From: Armatimonadetes bacterium 55-13
GTDB taxonomy: Bacteria > Armatimonadota > Fimbriimonadia > Fimbriimonadales > Fimbriimonadaceae
DNA: 64,000 nucleotides
Reading direction: 5' to 3'
Assembly (NCBI GenBank): GCA_001898035.1
Contig: MKRX01000001.1
Span: forward strand, 55,618 to 119,617
Position 1 is the first letter of the stretch. Each line of letters starts with the position of its first letter. Below are positions 1-7,471 of this stretch, piece after piece. A program made the position numbers and the translations under genes. The notes under the pieces were generated by a model that was not told the DNA's origin, did not search any database, and worked only from the letters and a program-made list of their open reading frames with translations.

Positions 1-1
1 C

Positions 2-556
2 GACATTATCGGCGATTCCTCCGGGATTGGATTTGGCACGGTGAGCGAATATATCGTTACCGACAACGGCAATAAGGATCTGACGGCCGGGGATTCCACG
101 TTCGATAACCTGGCAACATTACCCGGAGAGCTTTATGAGACGGAAAAGCGTTACACGGGCATTGGTTACGGTTCTTCGCCTCGAACGATCCTGCTCTTGC
201 AGGACAACAAAGATCAAGCCTCAAGCGGAACCGTCAGTCTTCGTTTGGCGAACGTGGCCCAATCTAAAGGAGCCTTGGATGTCTATGTGACGGATTCTAC
301 AGCCGGAGATACGCTACCGGGTTCACCGGCCTTTCCAAATGTCGGAGTGGGTGTCGTGAGCGACTTTTCTTCGGTTCCTGCGGCGAGTGGTCCTTTGAGC
401 GCGAGAATTCGGGTTTTTGCGCAAGGGCAAGTCGTTAATCCGCTGGTGGACAAGACGGTCGTCTTGGACAGTAGAGAGCGGGCAGCGATTTTAGTCTATG
501 AAGATTCAGGCGAGACAAGCGGGGTGAACGCATTGGTCGTAAAAGAAAACCTGTAG
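2..556 (+). CDS. DUF4397-like protein, C-terminal part (5' end outside window)
   Basis: The frame is open from base 2 with no stop. The first in-window start codon (GTG at 41) lies inside it, so the gene most likely begins upstream. The visible part contains the beta-rich pattern of DUF4397: a strand like VSLRLANVAQ, then LDVYVTD, a phase with VGVGVVSDFSSVPA, and a final strand like AAILVYED. DUF4397 domains usually occur in tandem in secreted or surface proteins and have no known enzymatic role. The signal peptide would be upstream and cannot be checked. A strong terminator follows, so this gene is separate from the next operon. The family call rests on pattern resemblance only. Confidence 0.6.
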   Translation, partial: DIIGDSSGIGFGTVSEYIVTDNGNKDLTAGDSTFDNLATLPGELYETEKRYTGIGYGSSPRTILLLQDNKDQASSGTVSLRLANVAQSKGALDVYVTDSTAGDTLPGSPAFPNVGVGVVSDFSSVPAASGPLSARIRVFAQGQVVNPLVDKTVVLDSRERAAILVYEDSGETSGVNALVVKENL

Positions 557-577
557 AAAATTCGGGCCCTTGGTCAG

Positions 578-617
578 ACAAATCCGCGCGAGACTAAATT
601 CGCGCGGATTTGTTTTT
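578..617 (+). terminator. Rho-independent terminator
   Basis: A perfect 14-bp stem (578-591 with 600-613) closes an 8-nt loop and runs into five T residues. It lies 22 bases after the stop of the DUF4397-like gene. Confidence 0.85.
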
Positions 618-702
618 GAGAACGCAACGCTGGCACCTTCGCGTCGTTGTAGTTGTTGGGAATCGGTACGGATGCACTAAGATGGGACTGAAGAATTAAG
701 AG

Positions 703-1389
703 ATGGCCAAGGAATACGCAGTCGACTTTCCAGAGTTGGAGCCTCTAGGCGACGACATGTTCTTAAACGCCGAGCGGCGTTGTCCGGTCATCTTGCTTCT
801 CGACACCTCTGCCAGCATGGCGGACAATATCGATGCGGTCAATGACGGTCTTCAATTATTGAGGAACGATTTGATGCAGGATTCCTTGGCGTCTCAGCGT
901 GTTGAAATCGCCTTAATGACCTTTGGGCCGGTTCGGCTGATTCAAGATTTCGTCACGGTGGATCGTTGGTTGCCGCCTCGTCTCTATGCTTCAGGGGGCA
1001 CGCCGATGGGCGCGGCACTTGAGACCGCTTTGCAGCAGATTCAGATTCGGAAGCGCGCCTATCGAGAGGCGGGAATCTCATACTATCGGCCCTGGATTTG
1101 GTTGGTGACGGACGGAGCACCTACCGACAAATGGCATCCGGCAGCGGAACGGGTTCAAACGGAGGTTCTGCGGGGCGGGATCGAGATGTTCACCATTGGC
1201 ACGGACAACGCCGACACCTCGATTCTGAGCGCGATTAGTCGCCCTCGTCCGCCGGTGCGGCTCCGTGAAGCGAAGTATCGTGAGATGTTCGTTTGGCTTT
1301 CTCAGTCTTTGAAGCCCGTGTCGCGGGCGGAGTTTGGGGCTTCCTTGGATTTACCGGAGCCTGTTGGTTGGGGTGACATTCAAGCGTGA
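703..1389 (+). CDS. vWA-domain protein, TerY/YegL-like (first gene of a kinase-phosphatase triad)
   Basis: This is a 228-residue, essentially single-domain von Willebrand factor A protein. The MIDAS metal site is readable: DTSASM near residue 34 (DxSxS), GGTPMG near 105 (the Thr ligand) and TDGAPTD near 137 (the Asp ligand). No signal peptide or membrane segment is seen, so it should be cytoplasmic. Length and motifs fit the TerY/YegL type. The following PP2C gene starts with a GTG inside this gene's stop codon region (4-base overlap), and the kinase overlaps that gene in turn. This is the TerY-P triad described for Ter-associated systems and known in E. coli as yegL-yegK-yegI. Its usual proposed role is metal-dependent scaffolding or target recognition for the kinase/phosphatase pair. 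No terC, terD or terZ gene is nearby. Confidence 0.85.
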   Translation: MAKEYAVDFPELEPLGDDMFLNAERRCPVILLLDTSASMADNIDAVNDGLQLLRNDLMQDSLASQRVEIALMTFGPVRLIQDFVTVDRWLPPRLYASGGTPMGAALETALQQIQIRKRAYREAGISYYRPWIWLVTDGAPTDKWHPAAERVQTEVLRGGIEMFTIGTDNADTSILSAISRPRPPVRLREAKYREMFVWLSQSLKPVSRAEFGASLDLPEPVGWGDIQA

Positions 1390-2138
1390 GCTCGGGACTC
1401 GATTGGACGTTTGCCTGGGCGGTTGAGGCGGGGAAGGGCAAGACGGAGGCTCAAGACGCTTGTCTTGCGACGACATTGCCCAACGGAGCGGTGGCGGTGG
1501 CGGCGGCCGATGGGGCGGGCTCGACGGTTCACGGAGGGGTGGGGGCACGGATCGCCTGTGAGGTATTCGGGCGATCCGCCGGAGAGCTTTTAGAGCTTGC
1601 GACGGACGATGAGATTCGGAGCCGCTCGCGGGCCTTTTTGGCCGATACCCTGGCCGAAATCTCAGCGGTCGCAGCGGAGGCCGACCGTCCTATTTCCGAC
1701 TTTGCTACGACTTTTGTTGGCGTCGTCGCCGACGAATCCAGAGTGGTTACGGTTCAAATTGGCGATGGGGCGGCAGTGGCCGGATTGTCCGACGGCTTAG
1801 CGCTCATCGCCAAGCCGATGGCGACTGAATTCGTTAACGTCACTCGCTTTCTGACGGACAAGGACGCAGAAGATCGACTGGTGGTGGAAGTGTTTCTCCA
1901 AGCGGCGAACCGCATCTGCGCGTTTACCGACGGATTACAGCCCTTGATCGTGGACGAACGGACGCAGGAACCTCATGCCCCGTTTTTTGAGCGTGTGTTT
2001 TCCGTTCTGGTGGGGGCAAGCGAGGAGCCTTTTGACGAGAGGGCCTCGGCTTGGCTCTCAAAGATGCTGAGCGGAGACCCGGTGCAGAAGCGAACGGACG
2101 ACGACACTTCGATCGTGGTGGCGCGGAGGTTGCCATGA
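1386..2138 (+). CDS. PP2C-family Ser/Thr protein phosphatase (YegK/PphC-like)
   Basis: The 250-residue protein carries the PP2C metal-binding pattern in short form: an early acidic position (QDACL), the AADGAGST motif near residue 39, QIGDGAAVAG in the middle, FTDGLQ and a terminal TDDDTSIVV. It should remove phosphate from Ser/Thr residues, plausibly from the partner kinase or its targets. It starts at GTG 1386, overlapping the stop of the vWA gene (GTGA), and its own stop overlaps the kinase start (ATGA), so the three are almost certainly translated together. Size and context match the E. coli YegK/PphC type rather than the Stp/PrpC type found with PASTA kinases. Confidence 0.85.
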   Translation: MSSGLDWTFAWAVEAGKGKTEAQDACLATTLPNGAVAVAAADGAGSTVHGGVGARIACEVFGRSAGELLELATDDEIRSRSRAFLADTLAEISAVAAEADRPISDFATTFVGVVADESRVVTVQIGDGAAVAGLSDGLALIAKPMATEFVNVTRFLTDKDAEDRLVVEVFLQAANRICAFTDGLQPLIVDERTQEPHAPFFERVFSVLVGASEEPFDERASAWLSKMLSGDPVQKRTDDDTSIVVARRLP

Positions 2139-4084
2139 TCCCCTCGCTCTTTGGCTCAGGGGTTCTTCTGGCAGGTGATCGGACCGAGTATCGGTTGGGA
2201 AAGAAGATCGCCGAGGGTGGAGAGGGCATCGTTTATCGGGTAGAAGGTCGGGACGACATCGTTGCGAAGATCTACCGGGAGTTCGATTTCACTCGCGAAG
2301 CGAAACTTCGGGGCATGGTGGCACGGGCGACGAAACGATTGCATCGAGTTTCCGCTTGGCCATTGAGCCCACTTCAGGGGCCAGATTCCAAGACGGTGGG
2401 ATTCATCATGCAGCGGCTGGAGAGCTGGCAGCCGTTACACAGCGTTTATCAAGTCAAGCACCGCCTGGACAACTATCCCAATCGCACCTGGGCTTTCTTG
2501 GTGAGAGCATCGAGGAATTTGGCGGTTTGCGTCCACGATCTGCACGAAGCCGATCTTGTTTTGGGCGATGTGAACGAGTCGAACGTTTTGGTCGATGACC
2601 GCGCGATGGTGAAGATCATCGATGCGGACAGTTTCCAAATCGAAATCGATAGTCGGTTGTATCCCTGTAAGGTTGGAAAATCGGAACTGCTGCCTCCCGA
2701 GCTCTTGGGCGCTTCTTTCAAGGACACACGAAGAACCCAGGAGCACGATCGATTTTCGCTGGCGATATTGATCTTTCAGACGTTAGTGTTTGGACGGCAT
2801 CCGTTTGCGGGGCGGCCCAAGAAGGATGAAGAACTTCCCCTGGAGGCGTGCATCCAGAAGGGTTACTACGCCTATACGCAACAGCGAGACGTGCCCTTAG
2901 GACCACCGCCGAATATCGATATTAAGTTCTTGCCTGAGGACATTCGCGACCTTTTTGAGCGGGCATTTGGAAGCGATTCTGCTCGGAGGCCATCTGCCAA
3001 CGAGTGGTTTTCCGCGCTGAAGGGGCTGGAGGACCAACTGAAGAGTTGTCCTGAGAATTCTAGTCACAAGCACTGGATGGGCACGGGCAAGTGCCCGTGG
3101 TGTGAGATGGAAGAGAGGGGGAGCTTCCCCGTTTTTCGGTCGAGCGTCGATATCGCAGAATTGCCAGAGCAATCCGATCAGCTTTGGAAGGAAGTCCAGG
3201 ATGCGCGGCAGAATTTGCCGTTGCCGGATCAGTTCGAGCGTCCGAAGTACCAAGATTTTCAGCCGGCCGAACTGTCTGGGCCAGAGAAGTTCTTTGGAAA
3301 GACGGCGACTCGGTCGCCCATCTGGTTTTGGGCGATCTTTCTCCCGATGCAGGCGGTGCTTCGGGGGCAGAGTCCCTTGGCGGCGTCGATTTTGGTTCTG
3401 GTGGTGCTGGCACTGATTCCTTACGCTTTCTTTCAAGCGCGCAATCAACTTCGACGTCGAAAGCTCTTGAAAGCCGATGCCGCGTTACAAAAAATGTGGC
3501 TCCAATACGGGGCGGATCAGTCGGTGCAGACATTGAACCGCCGCTACGAGGAGTTGAGGGACATGCACGAAGTTCTGAACGGCTTTGACGAATATGTGCA
3601 GCAGGCCCGTAAGAAGGCGCTCGAAACGAAGTATCGACCGCAATTGGAGAGTTTCCTTAGGAAGTATTCGCTCTTGGCGGCGGATATCGGGCCCTACGGT
3701 CGCGAAAAGCTCTCGGCACTGTACGACTCCGGATACAAGACAGCGGCGGACATTGGAGACGACAAGCTCAAATTCGCAGGAGGACAATCCAGTGAGATTC
3801 GGCAGGCACTCATGAACTGGCGAACGACCCTGGAATCGCAATTTTGGGCGACTTCGGCTTACTCGTTGACAGCCTCCGAAGAGCGGCAGCTTTTGAACAA
3901 GATGCGGAAGCAGGCGTTGACTTTCCGCAAAGCGTTGCAGGAAGGACCGGAGGAGTTGCGGCGCCTGTCCGAAGAGGCGGAAGAGCGGCGGCAACGGCTC
4001 TTGGCTTCTTCCAAAGCTTACGAGGATGAGCTACAGCAATGGGGACCATCGGTTCTGGCGTACGAGCGAATGGGCCGGCGGTAG
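2135..4084 (+). CDS. Protein kinase with zinc ribbon, membrane segments and helix-hairpin-helix (YegI-like)
   Basis: I choose ATG 2135, which overlaps the PP2C stop as ATGA; upstream in-frame starts lie inside the phosphatase gene. The 649-residue product begins with a kinase domain: glycine-rich loop AEGGEGIVYRV near 26-36, a VAKIY lysine near 46, a catalytic segment LGDVNESN in place of HRDxxxxN, and DADSF in place of DFG. A small Cys cluster (CPENS...HKH...CPWC, near 310-335) looks like a zinc ribbon. Two hydrophobic stretches near 415-445 predict a membrane hairpin, followed by a coiled-coil region and a helix-hairpin-helix-like segment near 520-560 (LAADIGPYGREKLSALYDSG). Kinase + zinc ribbon + HhH is the architecture described for kinases of TerY-P triads, and the length is close to E. 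coli YegI. The substrate is unknown. Confidence 0.85.
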   Translation: MIPSLFGSGVLLAGDRTEYRLGKKIAEGGEGIVYRVEGRDDIVAKIYREFDFTREAKLRGMVARATKRLHRVSAWPLSPLQGPDSKTVGFIMQRLESWQPLHSVYQVKHRLDNYPNRTWAFLVRASRNLAVCVHDLHEADLVLGDVNESNVLVDDRAMVKIIDADSFQIEIDSRLYPCKVGKSELLPPELLGASFKDTRRTQEHDRFSLAILIFQTLVFGRHPFAGRPKKDEELPLEACIQKGYYAYTQQRDVPLGPPPNIDIKFLPEDIRDLFERAFGSDSARRPSANEWFSALKGLEDQLKSCPENSSHKHWMGTGKCPWCEMEERGSFPVFRSSVDIAELPEQSDQLWKEVQDARQNLPLPDQFERPKYQDFQPAELSGPEKFFGKTATRSPIWFWAIFLPMQAVLRGQSPLAASILVLVVLALIPYAFFQARNQLRRRKLLKADAALQKMWLQYGADQSVQTLNRRYEELRDMHEVLNGFDEYVQQARKKALETKYRPQLESFLRKYSLLAADIGPYGREKLSALYDSGYKTAADIGDDKLKFAGGQSSEIRQALMNWRTTLESQFWATSAYSLTASEERQLLNKMRKQALTFRKALQEGPEELRRLSEEAEERRQRLLASSKAYEDELQQWGPSVLAYERMGRR

Positions 4085-4126
4085 GGCCGCCGAAAGTCCC
4101 CTTTGTGCAACGGCGGCGTCGGGTGG

Positions 4127-4390
4127 ATGGTCAAACGTAGTGTGAACCGTTCCGTGAATCCTTCTCGAGCAGCGACGCCGTGGAATGCGATCTTCTCGGT
4201 CTTTATGGCGCTACTTTACGGCGTTTCGCCCATCGACCTCATTCCCGATCTTATTCCCGTTTTGGGTTGGCTCGACGATGCGGCGATCGTGCCGATGTTT
4301 CTCATCCTGGCGTACTTTCAGTACCGGAAGGCCCAGCGGCAACATGAGGCGAAGGCGCGCGTTGTTGTGATGCCCCCGCCTCGCAATTAG
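4127..4390 (+). CDS. DUF1232 (YkvA-type) small membrane protein
   Basis: This 87-residue protein has the DUF1232 signature YGVSPIDLIPDLIPVLGWLDD followed by a hydrophobic helix. The motif is shared by YkvA-like proteins of unknown function that contain one or two membrane helices. An in-frame TTG at 4103 could add eight residues, but ATG 4127 gives the more natural basic N-terminus (MVKRSVNRS). It begins 42 bases after the kinase stop and may be the last gene of that operon. Its stop overlaps the stop of the convergent lipoprotein gene by three bases. Confidence 0.8.
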   Translation: MVKRSVNRSVNPSRAATPWNAIFSVFMALLYGVSPIDLIPDLIPVLGWLDDAAIVPMFLILAYFQYRKAQRQHEAKARVVVMPPPRN

Positions 4391-4614
4391 CGTGCGCGTT
4401 CTTTCTTTTTCTGCTCGATCAGGCGACTGAGTTCGCCGGGTTTCAGGGTGTGTGGCTGCGCCACGCTTTGCCCTGATCGGTCGGTGAGATCCAGTTTTGG
4501 CCGCTCCATGCCTTTGGCGATTTCGGCGTCACCCAATGTGGGCGCAGGATCGCCTGAGCAACCGATGAGGCTGCCCGCGACGATAGCGAGAAAGGCGATT
4601 CTTTGCTGAGTCAT
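4387..4614 (-). CDS. Small lipoprotein paired with upstream prepilin (couplet 1)
   Basis: The ATG at 4614 gives a 75-residue protein starting with MTQQRIAFLAIVAGSLIGC, a typical lipoprotein signal peptide with lipobox LIGC. The mature part is short, charged and ends in a lysine/arginine-rich helix (SRLIEQKKKERAR). The frame stays open far upstream of this ATG, but that region lies inside the prepilin gene. The start is 4 bases downstream of the prepilin stop. Three other prepilins in this window carry a similar small lipoprotein gene in the same place, so the two products probably work together. The function is unknown. Confidence 0.75.
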   Translation of the reverse strand: MTQQRIAFLAIVAGSLIGCSGDPAPTLGDAEIAKGMERPKLDLTDRSGQSVAQPHTLKPGELSRLIEQKKKERAR

Positions 4615-4618
4615 GAGA

Positions 4619-5554
4619 TTAATAGCCAATATCGATGGGGGTGGGAGTGCCGAAGTCCTGGAAGTCAAAGTCGGGTGAGTAGAGCAACATGTGGCAGCCG
4701 GTTTGGTCGTGCCAGAGCCCTCCGGGTTGGCCCTGGGAGCTATATCCCCAGAATGGATCGGTTCGATAGTCGGTGAGTCCCTCGATGTTTCCGCCGACGC
4801 GATGAAACTTGGCAGAAGTGTCCGTGCTGACCCAATTTTGTCCGTTGTTGTAGACCCATAGGCTGGAGCTATCCGATCCGAGGGTGCGTCCGAAGGTGAT
4901 GGTGTAGCTGGAGGCGCCGTTGGTGTTGTAACAATCGGGACGACTTCCCGCGCGCGTGAATCGACATGGGGCGGAGCCATCCCAGCAGTTGAGGCTTGGC
5001 GAGGAGATGCTGGCGCCGACAATATTCGTTTTGCCCAGGATTTGAGTGTACATCGGCAATTGACTGGGAGAGGCGACTTCAGTGGCGGAATACGAATTGA
5101 GGAGGCCGTTGTACCAGAAGCCGACGGTAGTGGGCTTCTTTTGAAAGTCTGACATTCGGTAGACGCGAGCCTCGTCTGAAACGCCCGTCGCGCTCAGTAG
5201 TTCAGGGCTCTTTCGATAAGGGGTAGTGGAATTTGCCCAGGGTTGACTGAAGAAGTCCATATCTTCCGGCGAATAAAGACCGATTACGTCAGCAGGGGTG
5301 GGGATCCACAGGTCGGTCATGTAGAAGACGTCTTTGATGCCCGGAAAGGCAAGGGGGAACGTGTCGTCGTAGTCACCCGAGTAGATCACCGTCGCGGTGG
5401 CCTGTTGCTTCATATTGGACAAGCAGGAGGTCTTTTGGGCGGCCACTTTGGCGCGGGCAAAAACCGGGAAGAGAATCGCGGCGAGGATCGCGATGATGGC
5501 GATGACGACCAGTAATTCGATGAGCGTAAATGCGGATTTGACTTTGTGTGCCAT
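4619..5554 (-). CDS. Type IV-prepilin-like protein (N-terminal cleavage/methylation domain), couplet 1
   Basis: The 311-residue protein starts with a short basic leader (MAHKVKSA) followed directly by [18 protein letters not shown], the class III prepilin signal cleaved before Phe and the hydrophobic alpha-1 helix. It continues [22 protein letters not shown], as in DUF1559-like pseudopilins common in Planctomycetota and Armatimonadota. The globular part contains [10 protein letters not shown] and a late [12 protein letters not shown] segment related to the DG-H-KF motif of its paralogues. A GGGAG ribosome site sits 5 bases before ATG 5554. It is expected to be inserted in the inner membrane and processed by a prepilin peptidase, which is not in this window. 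A small lipoprotein gene follows directly. Confidence 0.9.
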   Translation of the reverse strand: MAHKVKSAFTLIELLVVIAIIAILAAILFPVFARAKVAAQKTSCLSNMKQQATATVIYSGDYDDTFPLAFPGIKDVFYMTDLWIPTPADVIGLYSPEDMDFFSQPWANSTTPYRKSPELLSATGVSDEARVYRMSDFQKKPTTVGFWYNGLLNSYSATEVASPSQLPMYTQILGKTNIVGASISSPSLNCWDGSAPCRFTRAGSRPDCYNTNGASSYTITFGRTLGSDSSSLWVYNNGQNWVSTDTSAKFHRVGGNIEGLTDYRTDPFWGYSSQGQPGGLWHDQTGCHMLLYSPDFDFQDFGTPTPIDIGY

Positions 5555-5732
5555 TTAGACTCCCGTTCGATGAGTTCAGTGAAAAGAAGTTACAGGAAAT
5601 TGTTTGTTTTTCGTTACTCAGTCCCATGGCTTTCGGGCTATTTATGCGACGTATATTGGAATCGATGTCGCTTTAATTGGGTTTTTGATGGAATCCAGGC
5701 CAGTTGATCTGACTTCGGCCGTCTAGGGAACT

Positions 5733-6206
5733 ATGCGGATTCAGGATTATTTTGTCGACAAGACTCGTAGAGCGGCCGATGAGGCATTTCGGTATGCGGC
5801 AGCGACTCCTGCCGAGAAGCTGGATTGGTCTCCGATGGACATGGGGCGGTCGGTTTTAGATATCTGTCGGGAATTGGCGATGACACCGAAGTGGGCTTTC
5901 GACACGATCGAAGGTGTTGAGAGCGACTATTCGGAAAACGCGATGGCGGAACTGCGGAAGATGCAGGCGGCTTGGACGACGGTGGAGGCGTGCAAAGCGA
6001 AGTGGGAGGAGCACGCCATGGACTTCTATGAACTGGTGAAGAACTTGCCGGACTCTCGGTTGACGGAGACTCGGTGGCTGCCTTATGAGGGTGGTCGCGA
6101 CTTCACAATGATCGAAATGCTGGAATACGCGAGTTGGAATTGCAACTACCACGCGGGGCAGATTGCGTACATTCAAATCTTACTTGGAGACAAGGAGATG
6201 CATTAG
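5733..6206 (+). CDS. DinB-family protein
   Basis: A 157-residue four-helix-bundle type protein with the DinB-like ending NYHAGQIAYIQILLGD. The HAGQI histidine is the usual third metal ligand, and the first may lie in the N-terminal helices. DinB/YfiT-like proteins are metal-binding and often act as thiol transferases or remain uncharacterised. It is divergent from the prepilin at 4619-5554, with about 180 bases between them. A long perfect hairpin at 6396-6432 ends this gene and the convergent cydB. Confidence 0.75.
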   Translation: MRIQDYFVDKTRRAADEAFRYAAATPAEKLDWSPMDMGRSVLDICRELAMTPKWAFDTIEGVESDYSENAMAELRKMQAAWTTVEACKAKWEEHAMDFYELVKNLPDSRLTETRWLPYEGGRDFTMIEMLEYASWNCNYHAGQIAYIQILLGDKEMH

Positions 6207-6310
6207 GAGCCCAAAGCCGCCGCGGTTCGGGGGGTGAAGGCGGCGGCTGAATTTGGGCTGTGAGGCTCGGTTGCGGGGATGGACGAAGCCGAGCTTTGAA
6301 TGTTCAGTTG

Positions 6311-6345
6311 ACCGCTTCGCGGTTGGGACTTCGCCGCTACGCGGC
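6311..6345. repeat. Two short GC-rich triloop hairpins
   Basis: In the gap after the DinB-like gene are two small perfect hairpins with 3-nt loops: 6311-6323 (ACCGC-TTC-GCGGT) and 6333-6345 (GCCGC-TAC-GCGGC). A similar but longer triloop hairpin sits at 63361-63383. They may be remnants of a small intergenic repeat family, which cannot be tested with one window. Confidence 0.35.
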
Positions 6346-6395
6346 AGGGACAAGAGACAGGGGACCAGGTGTTAGGTGTTGGGCGGCGCAAAGGG

Positions 6396-6432
6396 AAAGG
6401 GTGGTGAATGGGGTTTCCATTCACCACCCTTT
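6396..6432. terminator. Bidirectional terminator hairpin between convergent genes
   Basis: A perfect 16-bp stem (6396-6411 with 6417-6432) with a 5-nt loop is flanked by A and T runs on both sides. It lies 10 bases beyond the cydB stop and also downstream of the DinB-like gene on the other strand. Confidence 0.8.
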
Positions 6433-6442
6433 TGCGTTCTTC

Positions 6443-7471
6443 TTAGTAGTGGAGGTGAGAGGTTTTGACCTTTCCTCGGAAGACGGTATAGATGGCCACC
6501 GTATATGCCAGGACGAGGGGCATGCCGAGGAGGGCGATGCTGAGCATGGTGGTCAGCGTGGCTTCCGAGGCAGATGCGTTGAATGCGGTGAGGGAGTAAT
6601 CCGGATTGATGTCTGATGGCACCAAGTTGGGATACATGCCCAGACCGAAGAGGGACATAAGAAGCACGATGCTCAGGCAGCTAAAGAGAAAGGCAAGATG
6701 CTCTTTTCCCCGGCTCATCTCTCGAGGCACATTGGCGATGGAGAGAAGCGAGGCGAGGGGGAGGAGGAACAGCCAAGGCTGCTGCCGGATCTTTTCCGCC
6801 ATATGCGGGGCGAAGATGAAGGTGGCGATGGTAACGGCACCATAGCAGACGCCAAAGAAGATCATGGATGACTTCACCCACTTCTTGGCTTCGGCTTGGA
6901 GCTCGCCTTCGGTCTTCATCACGAGGTAGATCGCCCCGTGCATCGCGAAGAGAGACACCGTGGTGACGCCTACGATGAGGGCGTAGGGGTTGAGGAGATT
7001 GAAGAATCCGCCCGCGTATTCCTTGTCGGCGCCGACCGGGATGCCGATGACGATGTTGCCGAGAGCGACGCCCATGAGGAGGGCGATCACGATACTGGCG
7101 ATGGCAAAGCTCCGATCCCAGAAGGAGCGCCATTTGGTCGAGGGCTCCTTGCTTCGGAATTCGATGGCGACGGCCCGGAAGATGAGGCCCGCCAGCAAGA
7201 GCATGAGGGGCAGGTAGAAGCCCGAGAAGACGGTGGCGTAGACATCGGGGAAGGCGGCGAACAGGGCGCCACCACCGACGACGAGCCAGACTTCGTTTCC
7301 GTCCCACACGGGACCAATGGAGTTCAAGAGGATGCGTCGGTTCTGGTCTCCCTTGGAAAAGAGCAGCAAGCTGCCGACGCCAAGGTCGAATCCGTCCAAG
7401 ATGGCGTATCCGGCGAGGAGGACGCCTACGAGAAGGAACCAGACGATGTGGAGATCGAAGGGATAGTTCAT
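6443..7471 (-). CDS. cydB: Cytochrome bd ubiquinol oxidase subunit II
   Basis: The 342-residue, very hydrophobic protein begins with the conserved CydB start YPFDLHIVWFLLVGVLLAGYAILDGFDLG and has the typical WDGNEVWL motif near residue 57 and about eight or nine membrane helices. Subunit II supports haem insertion and folding of the quinol oxidase. Its ATG overlaps the cydA stop (ATGA at 7468-7471). The bd oxidase reduces oxygen with high affinity and without proton pumping. With mqnA elsewhere in the window, menaquinol is a likely electron donor. No cydX or cydCD gene is seen nearby. Confidence 0.95.
   Translation of the reverse strand: MNYPFDLHIVWFLLVGVLLAGYAILDGFDLGVGSLLLFSKGDQNRRILLNSIGPVWDGNEVWLVVGGGALFAAFPDVYATVFSGFYLPLMLLLAGLIFRAVAIEFRSKEPSTKWRSFWDRSFAIASIVIALLMGVALGNIVIGIPVGADKEYAGGFFNLLNPYALIVGVTTVSLFAMHGAIYLVMKTEGELQAEAKKWVKSSMIFFGVCYGAVTIATFIFAPHMAEKIRQQPWLFLLPLASLLSIANVPREMSRGKEHLAFLFSCLSIVLLMSLFGLGMYPNLVPSDINPDYSLTAFNASASEATLTTMLSIALLGMPLVLAYTVAIYTVFRGKVKTSHLHY

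Noticed and set aside
4615-5022. Long N-terminal extension of the lipoprotein frame into the prepilin gene
   Set aside because: The extension is Ser/Thr/Pro-rich shadow sequence; the lipoprotein signal at ATG 4614 marks the real start.
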